In this document: piece by piece, positions 15,301 through 23,036 of the stretch
How positions within the stretch are numbered: position 1 is the stretch's first letter
How the letters are laid out: each line of letters opens with the position of its first letter
Origin: Candidatus Poribacteria bacterium
GTDB lineage: Bacteria; Poribacteria; WGA-4E; WGA-3G
Length of the DNA stretch: 23,056 nt
Assembly: GCA_028818995.1 (NCBI GenBank)
Contig: JAPPMR010000363.1
Coordinates: forward strand, 1 to 23,056
Direction: 5' to 3'
The notes under the pieces: model-generated
What the model was told of the DNA's origin: nothing
The model's database searches: none
Seen by the model: the letters and a program-made list of their open reading frames with translations, nothing else
Program-made: the position numbers and the translations under genes

Positions 15301-17980
15301 AGGTGGTGTGGTTGAAGATATGAGTGAACGCCTTGCACGTAAGATTCTCGCGAAGGCTACCGGAAAAGTACGGTTTCGTGACTTCATTCCTGGACGCACC
15401 GTCCATGAAAAAGACGGACTCTGGATTGTAGAACAGGTTGCTGAACACCTTGACCAACCTAAATATAAGGTTAAGACCGTCCAACACCCAGAATGCAAGC
15501 TACAACCTGATGAACTTCTCACAGAGAAACAGTACCAAGAAAATATTGAGCGCTTTCCTGGGTTTGAGGTAGAACCTATTGCCTATGAGGTTGTCAAAGT
15601 AACCCGTCCAGATGTCGTTGAGGCAAACGGTGGAGCAGATTTCCCGCTGCAAGAAGGACAGTATCTAACTGAACAAGAATACAACGCCTATTTTCACAAA
15701 TTCTCACCGTTCCGATGCTCTGAACCGCACTATCGTGTGAAAAGTGTGAAGCATCCGAAGACTTCTCTGAAGGAAGGTACACTGCTGACAGAAAGCGAAG
15801 CGGAAACATGGCGTGCCGAAATTCGACCGTTTGACGGTGAATGGGTGTATGAAACCAAAGAGGGTGCTATCCTTACTGAAAGTGAATATCTACAGAAGCA
15901 GAACAGTGTTAAAGCGGAGATGAAGTATCAGATTCAGAGGGTAACGCATCCGAGTTGTCCGTTTAAGGAAGGGAAGCTACTTTCGCCAGACGAAGAGAGT
16001 CAGTACCATATGGAACTTGATGAACCGGTATATACCGTTACAGAAGTCAGCGACGGTATTGACTTAACTGTGGATCAAGAATTGACTGCTGCAGAATTTC
16101 GACGCGCACAGGAGACGTTTAGAACATTTGACGTACAACGCCCATCAACGCAGTTGTATCGTGTTACACAGGTCATGCACCCTGAATGTCCGCTAAGGGC
16201 TGACGAACTTATTGAGGCAGAAAAATTAGAGACGCTTCGAGATAAATTCAGCGGGTTTACTGCAGAGCGCCTTAAATACCGAATCACTGCTGTGCATCAT
16301 CCGGTTTGTAAGCTGGAACCTGAAACACTGCTCACCGAAAATGAGAAAAAAGCAGTATTGAAGGAATTCCCCGGTTTTGAGGTTGATGTCACTAAGAATG
16401 AAGAAGGTTTTGAGGTTGAACGGCTCTACCGCATTACTGCCTCACATCATCCTGAATTTCCTGTTGCTGTTGATGAATTCATCACGCAATCGGAGTCCAA
16501 TCGATATCGACGAAACTATAAGGGATTTGATTTTGAGAAGCTTTACCTTCATGTACCTGAAGGCTCTGAAACTGAGGAGACTTTGACAGAAGCGGACTAC
16601 AAGGCACTTGTTAAACAGCATCGAGACACGGATGCGCCCCCACCTAACATAAAACTGGTGTATCACGTCCTTGATGTTCATCACACCGAGTGTCCTTTTA
16701 CTGCTGGACAACGAATTGATGAGGAGGAATATAAACGCGCACAACGGCTTTATAAAGGCTTTGATACTGAACGGGCTTTTAAGGTAACAGGTGTATCTGA
16801 AACCGATTCCGAAATCGCTGTAGGCGATATTCTCAGTGATGCCGACTATAAGAAAGAATCGGCTTCCACTTCAAAAAATACCTATCGAGTGACGAAGGTG
16901 ATACACCCGAACTGTACGCTTACTATTGATCAAGAGTTGAAAGACTGGGAATATGCAACTGCCCTTGAACAATATGCAGGTGTTGATATAGATGGCTTAA
17001 TTGAAACCTTCCGAATAGATATTGATATTGTAGGCGGTGGAAGCGTATCACACCTTATTCCCGCTGGCTACTCAGTCTCTGTTAAGGATGGACAAAGCGT
17101 TAAAGCACAACATTCGTTGGCAGAATTGCAGGAGAAAACTACTAACCTTGACATTGTTGCCGGTATCCCGCGTGTGACAGAGCTTTTTGAAGCACGGCGT
17201 CCGAAACGCGAAGATGCCGCTGAAATTGCTGAGATTGATGGGCATGTGCAACTCACTGGACAAAAAGCGGGGGTACCCCAATACCGAATCGTAGATGGTG
17301 CTACCAAAAGTCGTCTATATTCGATCCCGGATGAGAAGCGACGGGTTGACGATGGTGACTGGGTCAAAGCAGGAGAACCTCTAACGGATGGATATCTCAA
17401 TCCACACGATATCCTTGCCATTGGTAGAACTACCCTTAACGGGCATTCTCTTGAAGGTGAAGAAGCACTTTGGGCATACCTTGTGGATGAGGTTCAGGCA
17501 GTTTATCCGACCAACAACATTAACGACAAACATGTAGAAGTCATTGTCCGGCAGATGCTGCAAAAAATACGCATTCTGACTGTTGGAGATACAAAGTTCT
17601 ACGCGAACGATGAAGTCAGTCGACACAAATTCCACGCGGAGAATAGACGTGTTGAGCAAGACGGCGGCACTCCCGCAACAGGTGAGCCTGTCTTGCAGAG
17701 CATTAGTAAGGCATCGCTCAGTACGGATAGTTTCATCTCTGCGGCGAGTTTCCAACAGACACCCAAGGTCCTCACCGATGCCGCTGTTGAAGGGCAAACG
17801 GATATGCTTACAGGTCTAAAGGAAAACGTTATCCTTGGACGCCTCATTCCCGCAGGTACGGGGTTCTCTGAGTGGCAGGAACTTGAAGTTTCCCGGGATG
17901 CAATTGATAATCCGGAACCAGAAGAACTACCTGAACCGGTTGCTGAACCTGAATTGATTGTTGAGACGGTTGAGGAATAA
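12362..17980 (+). CDS. rpoC: RNA polymerase subunit beta-prime with giant trigger-loop insert
   Basis: The catalytic subunit of RNA polymerase, 1872 residues against about 1400 in E. coli. In order: an N-terminal insert with Cys30, Cys42, Cys48 and Cys50 that E. coli lacks; the zinc ribbon Cys85, Cys87, Cys100, Cys103; 'GKRVDYSGRSVIVVGP'; the magnesium motif N-A-D479-F-D481-G-D483; the F-loop at 778-796, strongly altered; the bridge helix 'GSRKGLVDTAMKTAASGYL'; the second zinc site Cys862, Cys931, Cys938, Cys941; and the trigger loop first half M975-R-T-F-H979 (E. coli Met932 and His936). After Gly982 the loop is interrupted until about 1594, where 'NLDIVAGIPRVTELFEARRPK' resumes. The insert begins and ends with pieces like the sandwich-barrel hybrid motif of other SI3 inserts and encloses a repeat array. 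The C-terminal 20 residues are rich in Glu and Pro. No stop or frameshift is seen, so the gene looks functional. Confidence 0.97.
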   Translation: MADKENRFNRISISIASPDQIKDWAKRTSCRRRNPASDAWSCPEKDTCDCGEIKKAETINYRSFRPEHQGLFCEATFGPQKDFECSCGKYKRIKHKGLICDQCGVEVTKSQVRRERLGYIKLATPVSHIWFFKGIPSRLGTFLELASRQVERVLYFEAFIVTEVIDDSCGLAEKDILTEAEVSAKLREHPNSFRAGTGAEAIQELLRKIDLPEDVKKFTEELEATSSHQKKVKLSKQLKMVAGFDKAEMHPDWMILDVLPVISPDLRPLVSLEGGRFATSDLNDLYRRVINRNNRLQKLIDLRSPEVILRNEKRMLQESVDAFLDNGRHGRRVTGPGKRALKSLSDILKGKVGRFRQNLLGKRVDYSGRSVIVVGPELELHQCGVPKLMAVELFKPFIIEKLLTSGKVQTIKRGKYLTEHVTPDSPVWEALEEVIADHPVLLNRPPTLHRLGIQAFMPVLVEGKSIRIPPLVCKAFNADFDGDQMAVHVPLSIEARAEAKMLLLSSGNILKPSHGEPITVPELDMILGASFLTKALPEHQERAAQLHAAYTEKSEDAESNNVFASLESEAWAKRRFTSVDEVTHAHGCGTLKLHDSVLLFFKEHHEPILTTVGRVIFNEVLPHTNGTASLTWKDETTGLELPFFNEEARSRRLSQLVKRCFNELGTAETVSLLDRLQKLSFEYATRSGISPGIKDYLIPLDKTDILSEASKQIQRLSEEENLEAEELENQKIRIWYDAVEKIEETMFTELPTTETYLVEQNKEVEGFSPVHLMADSGARARKNPFIQISAIVGLKSKQSGEILSTPIQSSYREGLDVLDYFTSTYGSRKGLVDTAMKTAASGYLTRKLVDVAQDVMITEEDCGTTHGILKFTTNAGSISFKISGRVAVEPVIHPTTEETLLESDTLITPQMAEIIEIAEVPSVRVRSILTCEAEKGVCAACYGADLTSGRLANVGEAIGIIAAQSIGEPGTQLTMRTFHTGGVVEDMSERLARKILAKATGKVRFRDFIPGRTVHEKDGLWIVEQVAEHLDQPKYKVKTVQHPECKLQPDELLTEKQYQENIERFPGFEVEPIAYEVVKVTRPDVVEANGGADFPLQEGQYLTEQEYNAYFHKFSPFRCSEPHYRVKSVKHPKTSLKEGTLLTESEAETWRAEIRPFDGEWVYETKEGAILTESEYLQKQNSVKAEMKYQIQRVTHPSCPFKEGKLLSPDEESQYHMELDEPVYTVTEVSDGIDLTVDQELTAAEFRRAQETFRTFDVQRPSTQLYRVTQVMHPECPLRADELIEAEKLETLRDKFSGFTAERLKYRITAVHHPVCKLEPETLLTENEKKAVLKEFPGFEVDVTKNEEGFEVERLYRITASHHPEFPVAVDEFITQSESNRYRRNYKGFDFEKLYLHVPEGSETEETLTEADYKALVKQHRDTDAPPPNIKLVYHVLDVHHTECPFTAGQRIDEEEYKRAQRLYKGFDTERAFKVTGVSETDSEIAVGDILSDADYKKESASTSKNTYRVTKVIHPNCTLTIDQELKDWEYATALEQYAGVDIDGLIETFRIDIDIVGGGSVSHLIPAGYSVSVKDGQSVKAQHSLAELQEKTTNLDIVAGIPRVTELFEARRPKREDAAEIAEIDGHVQLTGQKAGVPQYRIVDGATKSRLYSIPDEKRRVDDGDWVKAGEPLTDGYLNPHDILAIGRTTLNGHSLEGEEALWAYLVDEVQAVYPTNNINDKHVEVIVRQMLQKIRILTVGDTKFYANDEVSRHKFHAENRRVEQDGGTPATGEPVLQSISKASLSTDSFISAASFQQTPKVLTDAAVEGQTDMLTGLKENVILGRLIPAGTGFSEWQELEVSRDAIDNPEPEELPEPVAEPELIVETVEE
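15464..17008 (+). repeat. Array of ~13 degenerate protein repeats inside RpoC
   Basis: Codons 1035-1549 of rpoC encode successive units of 27-50 residues. The fullest units run Y-[RK]-[VI]-x-x-V-x-H-P-x-C-x-L, then L-T-E-x-E, then [FY]-x-G-F-[DE]. Clear unit starts are YKVKTVQHPEC, YRVKSVKHPKT, YQIQRVTHPSC, YRVTQVMHPEC, YRITAVHHPVC, YRITASHHPEF, YHVLDVHHTEC and YRVTKVIHPNC. Weaker or shortened units lie between them. The DNA of the units I compared is clearly not near-identical, so the array is old and is not a recent slippage product. I do not recognise this repeat as a named family. Confidence 0.9.
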
Positions 17981-18004
17981 CCTCCCGGATGCCGAATTAC
18001 TTGT

Positions 18005-18030
18005 AGGGCGAGGTCTATGTGCCTCGCCTT
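18005..18030 (+). terminator. GC-rich palindrome after rpoC, possible terminator
   Basis: GGCGAGG (18007-18013) pairs with CCTCGCC (18022-18028) around an 8-base loop and is followed by TTATTT. It lies 24 bases after the rpoC stop. The T-run is poor. The preceding GAATTACTTGTAGG resembles the flank of the dispersed palindromic repeats (ATAATTACTTGTA in copy B), so it may be a third, diverged member of that family that also serves as the end of the rpoBC transcript. Confidence 0.5.
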
Positions 18031-18083
18031 ATTTCGTTAAGATGCTAATTACTTGGAAATCTTTATTATCGTGAATTATTAAA

Positions 18084-18310
18084 ATAATACCAATTCTAAT
18101 AAATACTCTCTCATTAAGAGATTCAACAGTTATTGTCTGCTGAACGGACCTTTTTTCTGTAGGAGCAACCTCCTGGTCGCGACCTCCGAATCGCGACGAA
18201 ATGCTTGATAGTCGGAAATCAGAGTTCCCTCCCGCATCATGCCAAATGTGCATTTGGCACCTCTTACATTTCTTTTCAAATGAGAAAATAATTTATAGAA
18301 TTGGTATTAT
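18084..18310. mobile_element. MITE-like element with ~35-bp inverted ends
   Basis: The ends ATAATACCAATTCTA (18084-18098) and its exact complement (18296-18310) are perfect over 15 bp. Allowing one extra base, the match continues inward (TAAAT, then CTCTCATT against TTCTCATT) to about 35 bp. The 227-bp interior has no gene but holds a hairpin GTCGCGA/TCGCGAC (18176-18197) and a 9-bp palindrome TGCCAAATG/CATTTGGCA (18240-18259). A TA pair stands near each edge, which would fit an IS630/mariner-type target, but this is uncertain. The right end covers the fumC stop codon. Confidence 0.7.
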
Positions 18311-19698
18311 AGATTTGGTGTAACCATCTCACGCGGTACAACAAGCGCATCAAACTCCTCTGCTGTTAACATACCCTCTTCAACCGCTACCTCGCGAAGT
18401 GTAGACCCTTCCCGATGTGCCTTCTGTGCCAGTTTTGCCGCCGCATCGTACCCTATCCGTGGTGTCAACGCTGTCACCAACATCAAAGATGCTTCCAGAT
18501 AACCAACAATTACCGATGTATTTGCTTCGATCCCAACAACGCAATGCTGACGGAACGCATCACACGCATCGGACAACAAGCGAATAGATTGCAAACTGTT
18601 AAAAGCAATCACAGGCATAAAGACGTTCAGTTCAAAGTTACCAGCACTGCCAGCGAGTGAAATCGTGGTGTCATTGCCAATCACCTGTGCACAAACCATT
18701 GTCATCGCCTCACACTGAGTTGGATTGACTTTCCCAGGCATAATGGAACTTCCCGGTTCATTCTCCGGCAAAATCAATTCACCGATACCACATCGGGGAC
18801 CGCTACCTAACCAACGAATGTCGTTGGCAATCTTATACAATGCACAAGCGAGCCGTTTCATTGCGCCGCTTGCTGATACAAGCGCGTCTCGGCTTCCCAA
18901 CGCTTCGAACTTATTCGGTGCACTCACAAATGGATGTCCAGTACGTTCAGCAATACGAGATGCTACCGCGTCCGCGTAATCAGGATGTGTATTCAATCCA
19001 GTTCCGACTGCTGTGCCACCGATCGGAAGTTCATAAAGATGTGGCAAAGTGTTTCTAATCGCTTCTTGTGCATGTGCTATCTGCTGCACATATCCACTGA
19101 ATACTTGTCCTAATGTCAAAGGTGTAGCGTCCATCAGATGCGTCCGTCCTGTTTTTACAATGTCCGAAAATTCCTGCGCCTTATCTTCCAACGCACTTTG
19201 TAGCGCCGCAGCAGCGGGCAACAAACGTTCAACGCATTGCGTCACAACCGCTATGTGAATAGCAGTCGGAAAAACATCGTTCGTTGACTGCGAACGGTTC
19301 ACATGGTCATTCGGATGCACAGGGGATTTCATGCCGCGATTGCCACCTGCCAGTTCATTCGCACGGTTTGCGATAACTTCGTTGATATTCATGTGTGTTT
19401 GTGTGCCACTGCCAGTTTGCCAAATCCGAAGTGGGAATTGGTCTGCCAGATCGCCATCAGCAACTTCATCTGCAGCACGGCAGATAAGATCTGCGATTTC
19501 TGGGGTAATCCCTTCAAGTTCAGTATTGACGGTAGCAGCTGCATGCTTAATGATAGCAAGTGAGCGGATGAATGTCGGTGGAAAATGTTCGTTTCCAATG
19601 TCAAAATTGAGATGCGCGCGCTGTGTCTGTGCACCCCAGTATGCTTCCTCAGGCACCTCTACATCACCTAAACTGTCTTTTTCTATTCGTGTTTTCAT
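18307..19698 (-). CDS. fumC: Fumarate hydratase, class II
   Basis: A 463-residue member of the fumarase/aspartase superfamily that converts fumarate and L-malate in the citric acid cycle, without an iron-sulfur cluster. Key motifs are '[17 protein letters not shown]', '[11 protein letters not shown]', '[15 protein letters not shown]' with His187, '[11 protein letters not shown]' and the family signature G316[10 protein letters not shown]326, where Ser318 is the catalytic loop serine (Ser318 in E. coli FumC). Length and motif positions match FumC rather than aspartase closely. The start ATG at 19698-19696 follows AAGAGGAA; an in-frame TTG one codon earlier is less likely. It has its own consensus-like promoter. 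Its stop TAA (complement of 18307-18309) lies inside the end of the MITE-like element. Confidence 0.96.
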   Translation of the reverse strand: MKTRIEKDSLGDVEVPEEAYWGAQTQRAHLNFDIGNEHFPPTFIRSLAIIKHAAATVNTELEGITPEIADLICRAADEVADGDLADQFPLRIWQTGSGTQTHMNINEVIANRANELAGGNRGMKSPVHPNDHVNRSQSTNDVFPTAIHIAVVTQCVERLLPAAAALQSALEDKAQEFSDIVKTGRTHLMDATPLTLGQVFSGYVQQIAHAQEAIRNTLPHLYELPIGGTAVGTGLNTHPDYADAVASRIAERTGHPFVSAPNKFEALGSRDALVSASGAMKRLACALYKIANDIRWLGSGPRCGIGELILPENEPGSSIMPGKVNPTQCEAMTMVCAQVIGNDTTISLAGSAGNFELNVFMPVIAFNSLQSIRLLSDACDAFRQHCVVGIEANTSVIVGYLEASLMLVTALTPRIGYDAAAKLAQKAHREGSTLREVAVEEGMLTAEEFDALVVPREMVTPNL

Positions 19699-19747
19699 CA
19701 AATTCCTCTTATTTTAAAATAATTGCGGTTTATGTTTAGCGAATTCA

Positions 19748-19776
19748 ATTTTAATGCAAAAACAAGCAAGTGTCAA
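19748..19776 (-). promoter_or_regulatory. Sigma70 promoter of fumC
   Basis: On the minus strand TTGACA (complement of 19771-19776), a 17-base spacer and TAAAAT (complement of 19748-19753) give a near-consensus promoter, with the start point expected near 19741, about 43 bases before the fumC ATG. Confidence 0.8.
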
Positions 19777-19833
19777 GCGGTGCGTTTTTATAGTTGCAAA
19801 ATTTATTAGCGTATTTTCATTAAACGACTTCTT

Positions 19834-19902
19834 TGTAGGAACGAACTCCATCTTAAGATTTTTCCAAATCCGCGTAATCTGTGTAATCCGTGCAAATCCG
19901 CG
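19834..19902. repeat. Short interspersed and 9-bp tandem repeats in the fumC upstream region
   Basis: The 367-base gap between the divergent fumC and aldolase-like genes holds their two promoters and these repeats. TGTAGGAACGAACTCC (19834-19849) resembles TGTAGGAGCAACCTCC inside the MITE-like element (18159-18174). Then four 9-base units follow one another: AATCCGCGT, AATCTGTGT, AATCCGTGC, AAATCCGCG (19867-19902). No gene is seen here. Confidence 0.65.
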
Positions 19903-19990
19903 ATTCAGAAGAAAAGCAATGATTCCTAATTAACATATTCCAAATCTAACTTTTAACAAAATACTTGCAAACTCAATTCAGCGATTTAAC

Positions 19991-20019
19991 TTGCCAAAGC
20001 CGCTGAAACATGGTATATT
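19991..20019 (+). promoter_or_regulatory. Extended -10 promoter for the aldolase-like gene block
   Basis: TTGCCA (19991-19996), a 17-base spacer and TGGTATATT (20011-20019, extended -10) precede the gene by about 45 bases. It probably serves the three same-strand genes up to 22786. Confidence 0.7.
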
Positions 20020-20065
20020 TTAATATAAAGTATCTTGAATAGAGATTTATACCCAAAAGGCACAA

Positions 20066-21145
20066 GTGGTATCAACATTAATCAATCCGTACTTGACGCA
20101 TCAGCAACCGCCGCCAGCGCACAGTTACCTATATCGTCAGTGGTGTGCAAGAGGTTATCAACCGGGTCTTCATCCTATTTCGCCTGATAGCGAATTAGGC
20201 ACATGTATTGGTCAGATGGGATGGGTAGGCGCACATGCCCACGCCCACGACTACTTATGGGCTTCAGCAGGTAACATGGGGGTGATACTATCAGAACCAG
20301 TAGATGCGAAATGCCTTATCACCTATGAGGATGCACCGCGGCACGCTTTACCTGCGGCAATTGTTGTGAAGGGGTTAGCTGGTAGACATGTGCTTTTGAC
20401 TAAATCTGGGTCTCGGTTGGACCTGATAGGTATAGAGCATCCCGCACTAAATCTAACGGTTATTGAAGTAGAACCGGATGGAACACATTATCGGATGCGT
20501 TTTGGTACGCAAACACAGTCTGAGATGAATAATTCTACGGAGGCGGAAAATGCCTCACAGTCTTGTGTGCCAACAAGTGAAATGTTTCATTATCTCCTAA
20601 TTTTTGAGCAACTTGAAAAACACGGATTTCAAGCATTAGTCCACTTGCAGCCGAAGTTTCTAAACCTAATCTCACGTACAGAACACGGCCATCCTGATCG
20701 TTTTTACAGTTTTCTAAAAGGGTATGAACCGGAAACGCCAATTATTTATGATGCATCTGGTGGGATTGGATTTGTTCAGGAACGGGTGCCAGGAATACCA
20801 GAATTATCTTATGAAAGTTTGCGGCTCTTTGAAAACGGTTCCGAACCGATGCGCCATATCCTTTACTGGATTGGGCATGGGACTTTTTCACGGGGGACAG
20901 ACCTTTTAGATGCATATAAACACGCTGAGTACTTTGAAGCGGTAGCCCGAATGGCATGGGAGGCAAATCAAAAGCAAGTATCAGCAGAAGCATATAGCGA
21001 AGAAATTGTCAACTGTATCCTCCGTGAATTTAACGCCAACCGAAGTCAGTCTACAGATGAGTCCGCAGAACAGCATGACCCTACAGTACTATTAGACGTT
21101 GAACCAGATAACCGCACACCGGATAATCTATATAACTATCCATAA
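20066..21145 (+). CDS. Class II aldolase/adducin-like protein with altered metal site
   Basis: A 359-residue protein. It starts at GTG 20066, five bases after AAAAGG. The fold is indicated by 'SAGNMGVIL' (family 'GNIS'), 'VLLTKSGSRLDLIG', 'PTSE172MFHYLLIF', 'ALVH193LQPKF' and 'GH271GTFSRGTDLLDAYKHAEYFEAVARMA'. In fuculose- and rhamnulose-phosphate aldolases three histidines bind zinc, in an H-T-H motif and a later G-H-G; here the second histidine is Gln195, while His193, His271 and the Glu172 equivalent are kept. Metal binding may therefore be changed or lost, as in adducin. Extra residues about 155-170 are polar and the last 40 residues are acidic and likely disordered. No signal peptide is seen. 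The substrate is unknown. It is followed after 64 bases by the coiled-coil gene. Confidence 0.72.
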   Translation: MVSTLINPYLTHQQPPPAHSYLYRQWCARGYQPGLHPISPDSELGTCIGQMGWVGAHAHAHDYLWASAGNMGVILSEPVDAKCLITYEDAPRHALPAAIVVKGLAGRHVLLTKSGSRLDLIGIEHPALNLTVIEVEPDGTHYRMRFGTQTQSEMNNSTEAENASQSCVPTSEMFHYLLIFEQLEKHGFQALVHLQPKFLNLISRTEHGHPDRFYSFLKGYEPETPIIYDASGGIGFVQERVPGIPELSYESLRLFENGSEPMRHILYWIGHGTFSRGTDLLDAYKHAEYFEAVARMAWEANQKQVSAEAYSEEIVNCILREFNANRSQSTDESAEQHDPTVLLDVEPDNRTPDNLYNYP

Positions 21146-21209
21146 TACTCTTAACCTTGAAACGACTCCATACCATATTAGATACTAAGATTTGCGAGGG
21201 AGATATTTA

Positions 21210-21674
21210 ATGAAAGAAACACCACAACCACCTGTGATTGAAGAAGAAGCACAACAGACAAAACCGCAAAACTTAGAATCCTATCTTAGGGACAGTATCT
21301 TTGGAGATGATTTTCGTAATTACAATGAGAAAATTGAGAGGTTGACCCAAGAACTTGAAAACGTTCAGCAGAGTCTTGTTGACGTTGAAACGAGATTGTT
21401 GAAGGAAATAGCAGATGTTAAAACACAATACGGTGACATACCAGACAACATAGCGCAGCGCGTTGACAATCGTATTGACGAATTGATTAGCCGTAGTGAA
21501 AACGATCTTGAAAAATTGTCAATGCTCATCAATGAGTTTGCAACTGATTTTCAGGCACAAATTGACGGACTTCGCACAGAAACGCAAATGCTCCAAAATG
21601 ACGGTCAGTCTGATCGACAAGCACTCGCGAATGCTCTGATAGCAATCGGCACGCAACTAAAAAAAGAATCATGA
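21210..21674 (+). CDS. Acidic coiled-coil protein, function unknown
   Basis: A 154-residue protein without a family that I can name. The ATG at 21210 follows GAGGGAG at 21197-21203; a TTG six codons earlier is less likely. Residues 1-25 are rich in Pro, Glu and Gln and probably disordered. Residues about 35-125 have heptad spacing of Leu, Ile and Val with many Glu, Lys and Gln ('IERLTQELENVQQSLVDVETRLLKEIADVK'), which predicts a long helical coiled coil. No membrane segment or signal is seen. Its stop overlaps the next start as ATGA, so the two genes are probably translated together, and the protein may work with the CapA-like product, though that one appears to be exported. Confidence 0.75.
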   Translation: MKETPQPPVIEEEAQQTKPQNLESYLRDSIFGDDFRNYNEKIERLTQELENVQQSLVDVETRLLKEIADVKTQYGDIPDNIAQRVDNRIDELISRSENDLEKLSMLINEFATDFQAQIDGLRTETQMLQNDGQSDRQALANALIAIGTQLKKES

Positions 21675-22786
21675 AAAGCACTACATATTACCTCATTTTT
21701 GTTTTTCTACTTATACCGTTTGGCATTACATTAGCAGCATCACCTCCCGCCTCGGACTTAGGCACCGAAGAAATTTCCATCGTGGCTATTGGCGATATAA
21801 CAATCGGAAGCAACTTAACACCACTCATTGAACGGCAGGGAGCAGGCGTGTTTTTTGAAGGCACAGCCTCGGTTATTCAATCAGCGGATGTTGCCACAGT
21901 GTCCCTCAACACCAGCATTTCAGACAGAGGAGAGCCAGACCCAAAGCAAGAACTGCGTTTCCGCGCTGCCCCCGGACTTGCACGCGCACTCGCAAATGCT
22001 GGGTTTGATGCGGTTTCGTTAGCGACACCACATATTATGGATTTTGGAATCGAAGCACTTGAAGATACAGTAACCAATTTGGAGTGGTACAACGTTAAAT
22101 CAATAGGTGTCGGAATTTCACCTGCAGCAGCAAATGCGCCTGCATGGTTGGACGTGAACGCTAAAAAAATCGCCCTATTCGCATATTTGCGCGGGAATGA
22201 ATTCAATATGGCATCGTTAGACCCTGTCGCTTCTGCTGCCTATAGCCAAATGGTCCGTGCTGTTCAAGAGGTAGATGATGCTGCAGAACTTGTCATCGTC
22301 TGGTTACATTGGGGGAAAAGGGATGCAGAACCGGCAACACAACAAGCGAGTATTGGACGCCAACGCATTTTTGCCCAAGCACTTATTGATGCTGGTGCTG
22401 ATCTGGTTTTATGTCAACAACTCCATACACTTGGTGGGATTGAACTCTACAATGGGAAACCGATTGTTTATAGCCTTGCAGATTTCATCTATGATACCTA
22501 TTCATTACAGCATGCGCGTACAATTATTCCCAAAGTAACTTTTGGAGAGGGAACTCTTAAATCTATTGAATTAATACCTATTTTAGTAGATAAACAGGGA
22601 CAGTCAATTCCTCAACCGAGCCTTCTCAAAGCCAAAGATGCTTCCGCAGAGGCTACCGATAAAAAATTAGAGGAATCTGCCATAGAGACATTGCAGAGTT
22701 ATCAAAAACGGTGCGCTGAACTCAATACAGAAGTAATTATTGAAGGAGAACGCGGATGGATCAACAGTATAGATAAATCCCAGTAG
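21671..22786 (+). CDS. CapA-like (PGA synthesis family) exported protein, active site degenerate
   Basis: A 371-residue protein with a signal peptide (MKSTTYY, then a hydrophobic run ending at 'TLAAS'). The rest follows the CapA metallophosphatase-like domain: 'IVAIGD42ITIGSN', 'SLNTSISD' in place of the N-L-E motif, 'ATPH121IMDFG' in place of A-N-N-H-x-x-D, 'WLH213WG', 'GADLVLCQQLH252TLGG' in place of G-H-H-P-H-V, and 'GKPIVYSLADFIYD' for 'YSLGNF'. CapA proteins take part in poly-gamma-glutamate capsule formation or related cell-envelope work. Several expected metal or catalytic residues are missing, so it may not be an active enzyme. No capB or capC gene is next to it. The start overlaps the preceding stop by four bases and has no clear ribosome binding site of its own, which fits coupled translation. 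Confidence 0.82.
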   Translation: MKSTTYYLIFVFLLIPFGITLAASPPASDLGTEEISIVAIGDITIGSNLTPLIERQGAGVFFEGTASVIQSADVATVSLNTSISDRGEPDPKQELRFRAAPGLARALANAGFDAVSLATPHIMDFGIEALEDTVTNLEWYNVKSIGVGISPAAANAPAWLDVNAKKIALFAYLRGNEFNMASLDPVASAAYSQMVRAVQEVDDAAELVIVWLHWGKRDAEPATQQASIGRQRIFAQALIDAGADLVLCQQLHTLGGIELYNGKPIVYSLADFIYDTYSLQHARTIIPKVTFGEGTLKSIELIPILVDKQGQSIPQPSLLKAKDASAEATDKKLEESAIETLQSYQKRCAELNTEVIIEGERGWINSIDKSQ

Positions 22787-22947
22787 GCAATTTTGAACAG
22801 TGAATTATCCAAAGAGTTTTAGGGTTATTTAGTTTTAAGAATTTTTTTTGTTGATATGTATTACTTAGAGTTATAGTGTAGGCAGGTAAAATTTACGCGA
22901 AAACCATAGGTAAAAATAAGTCCTATCTGAATATGAGTAACTGCTTT

Positions 22948-23036
22948 AGTCCCGTATGAAGATTAATTTATTAATTCGGTAATTTTTCATTATGCATATT
23001 TGGAACATTTTAAGTGATCTTCAGTCCCGTAGGGAC
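22948..23036. repeat. Short repeats with a GTCCC-GTA-GGGAC palindrome
   Basis: The 270 bases after the CapA-like gene contain no gene that I can support. AGTCCCGTA occurs at 22948-22956 and again at 23023-23031; the second copy continues into a small palindrome (23024-23036). The surrounding DNA is AT-rich and includes a run of eight T near 22840-22850 without a clear stem. Confidence 0.5.

Noticed and set aside
15464..17008. CRISPR-like or tandem DNA repeat array
   Set aside because: The repeat exists at protein level only; unit DNA is divergent and the reading frame is continuous.
18015..18260. Minus-strand open frame of about 74 codons between rpoC and fumC
   Set aside because: It consists of MITE-like and palindromic repeat sequence and has no protein-like pattern.
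19867..19902. 9-bp tandem units as a CRISPR or operator array
   Set aside because: Too short and without spacers; better explained as a short interspersed repeat away from the promoter boxes.
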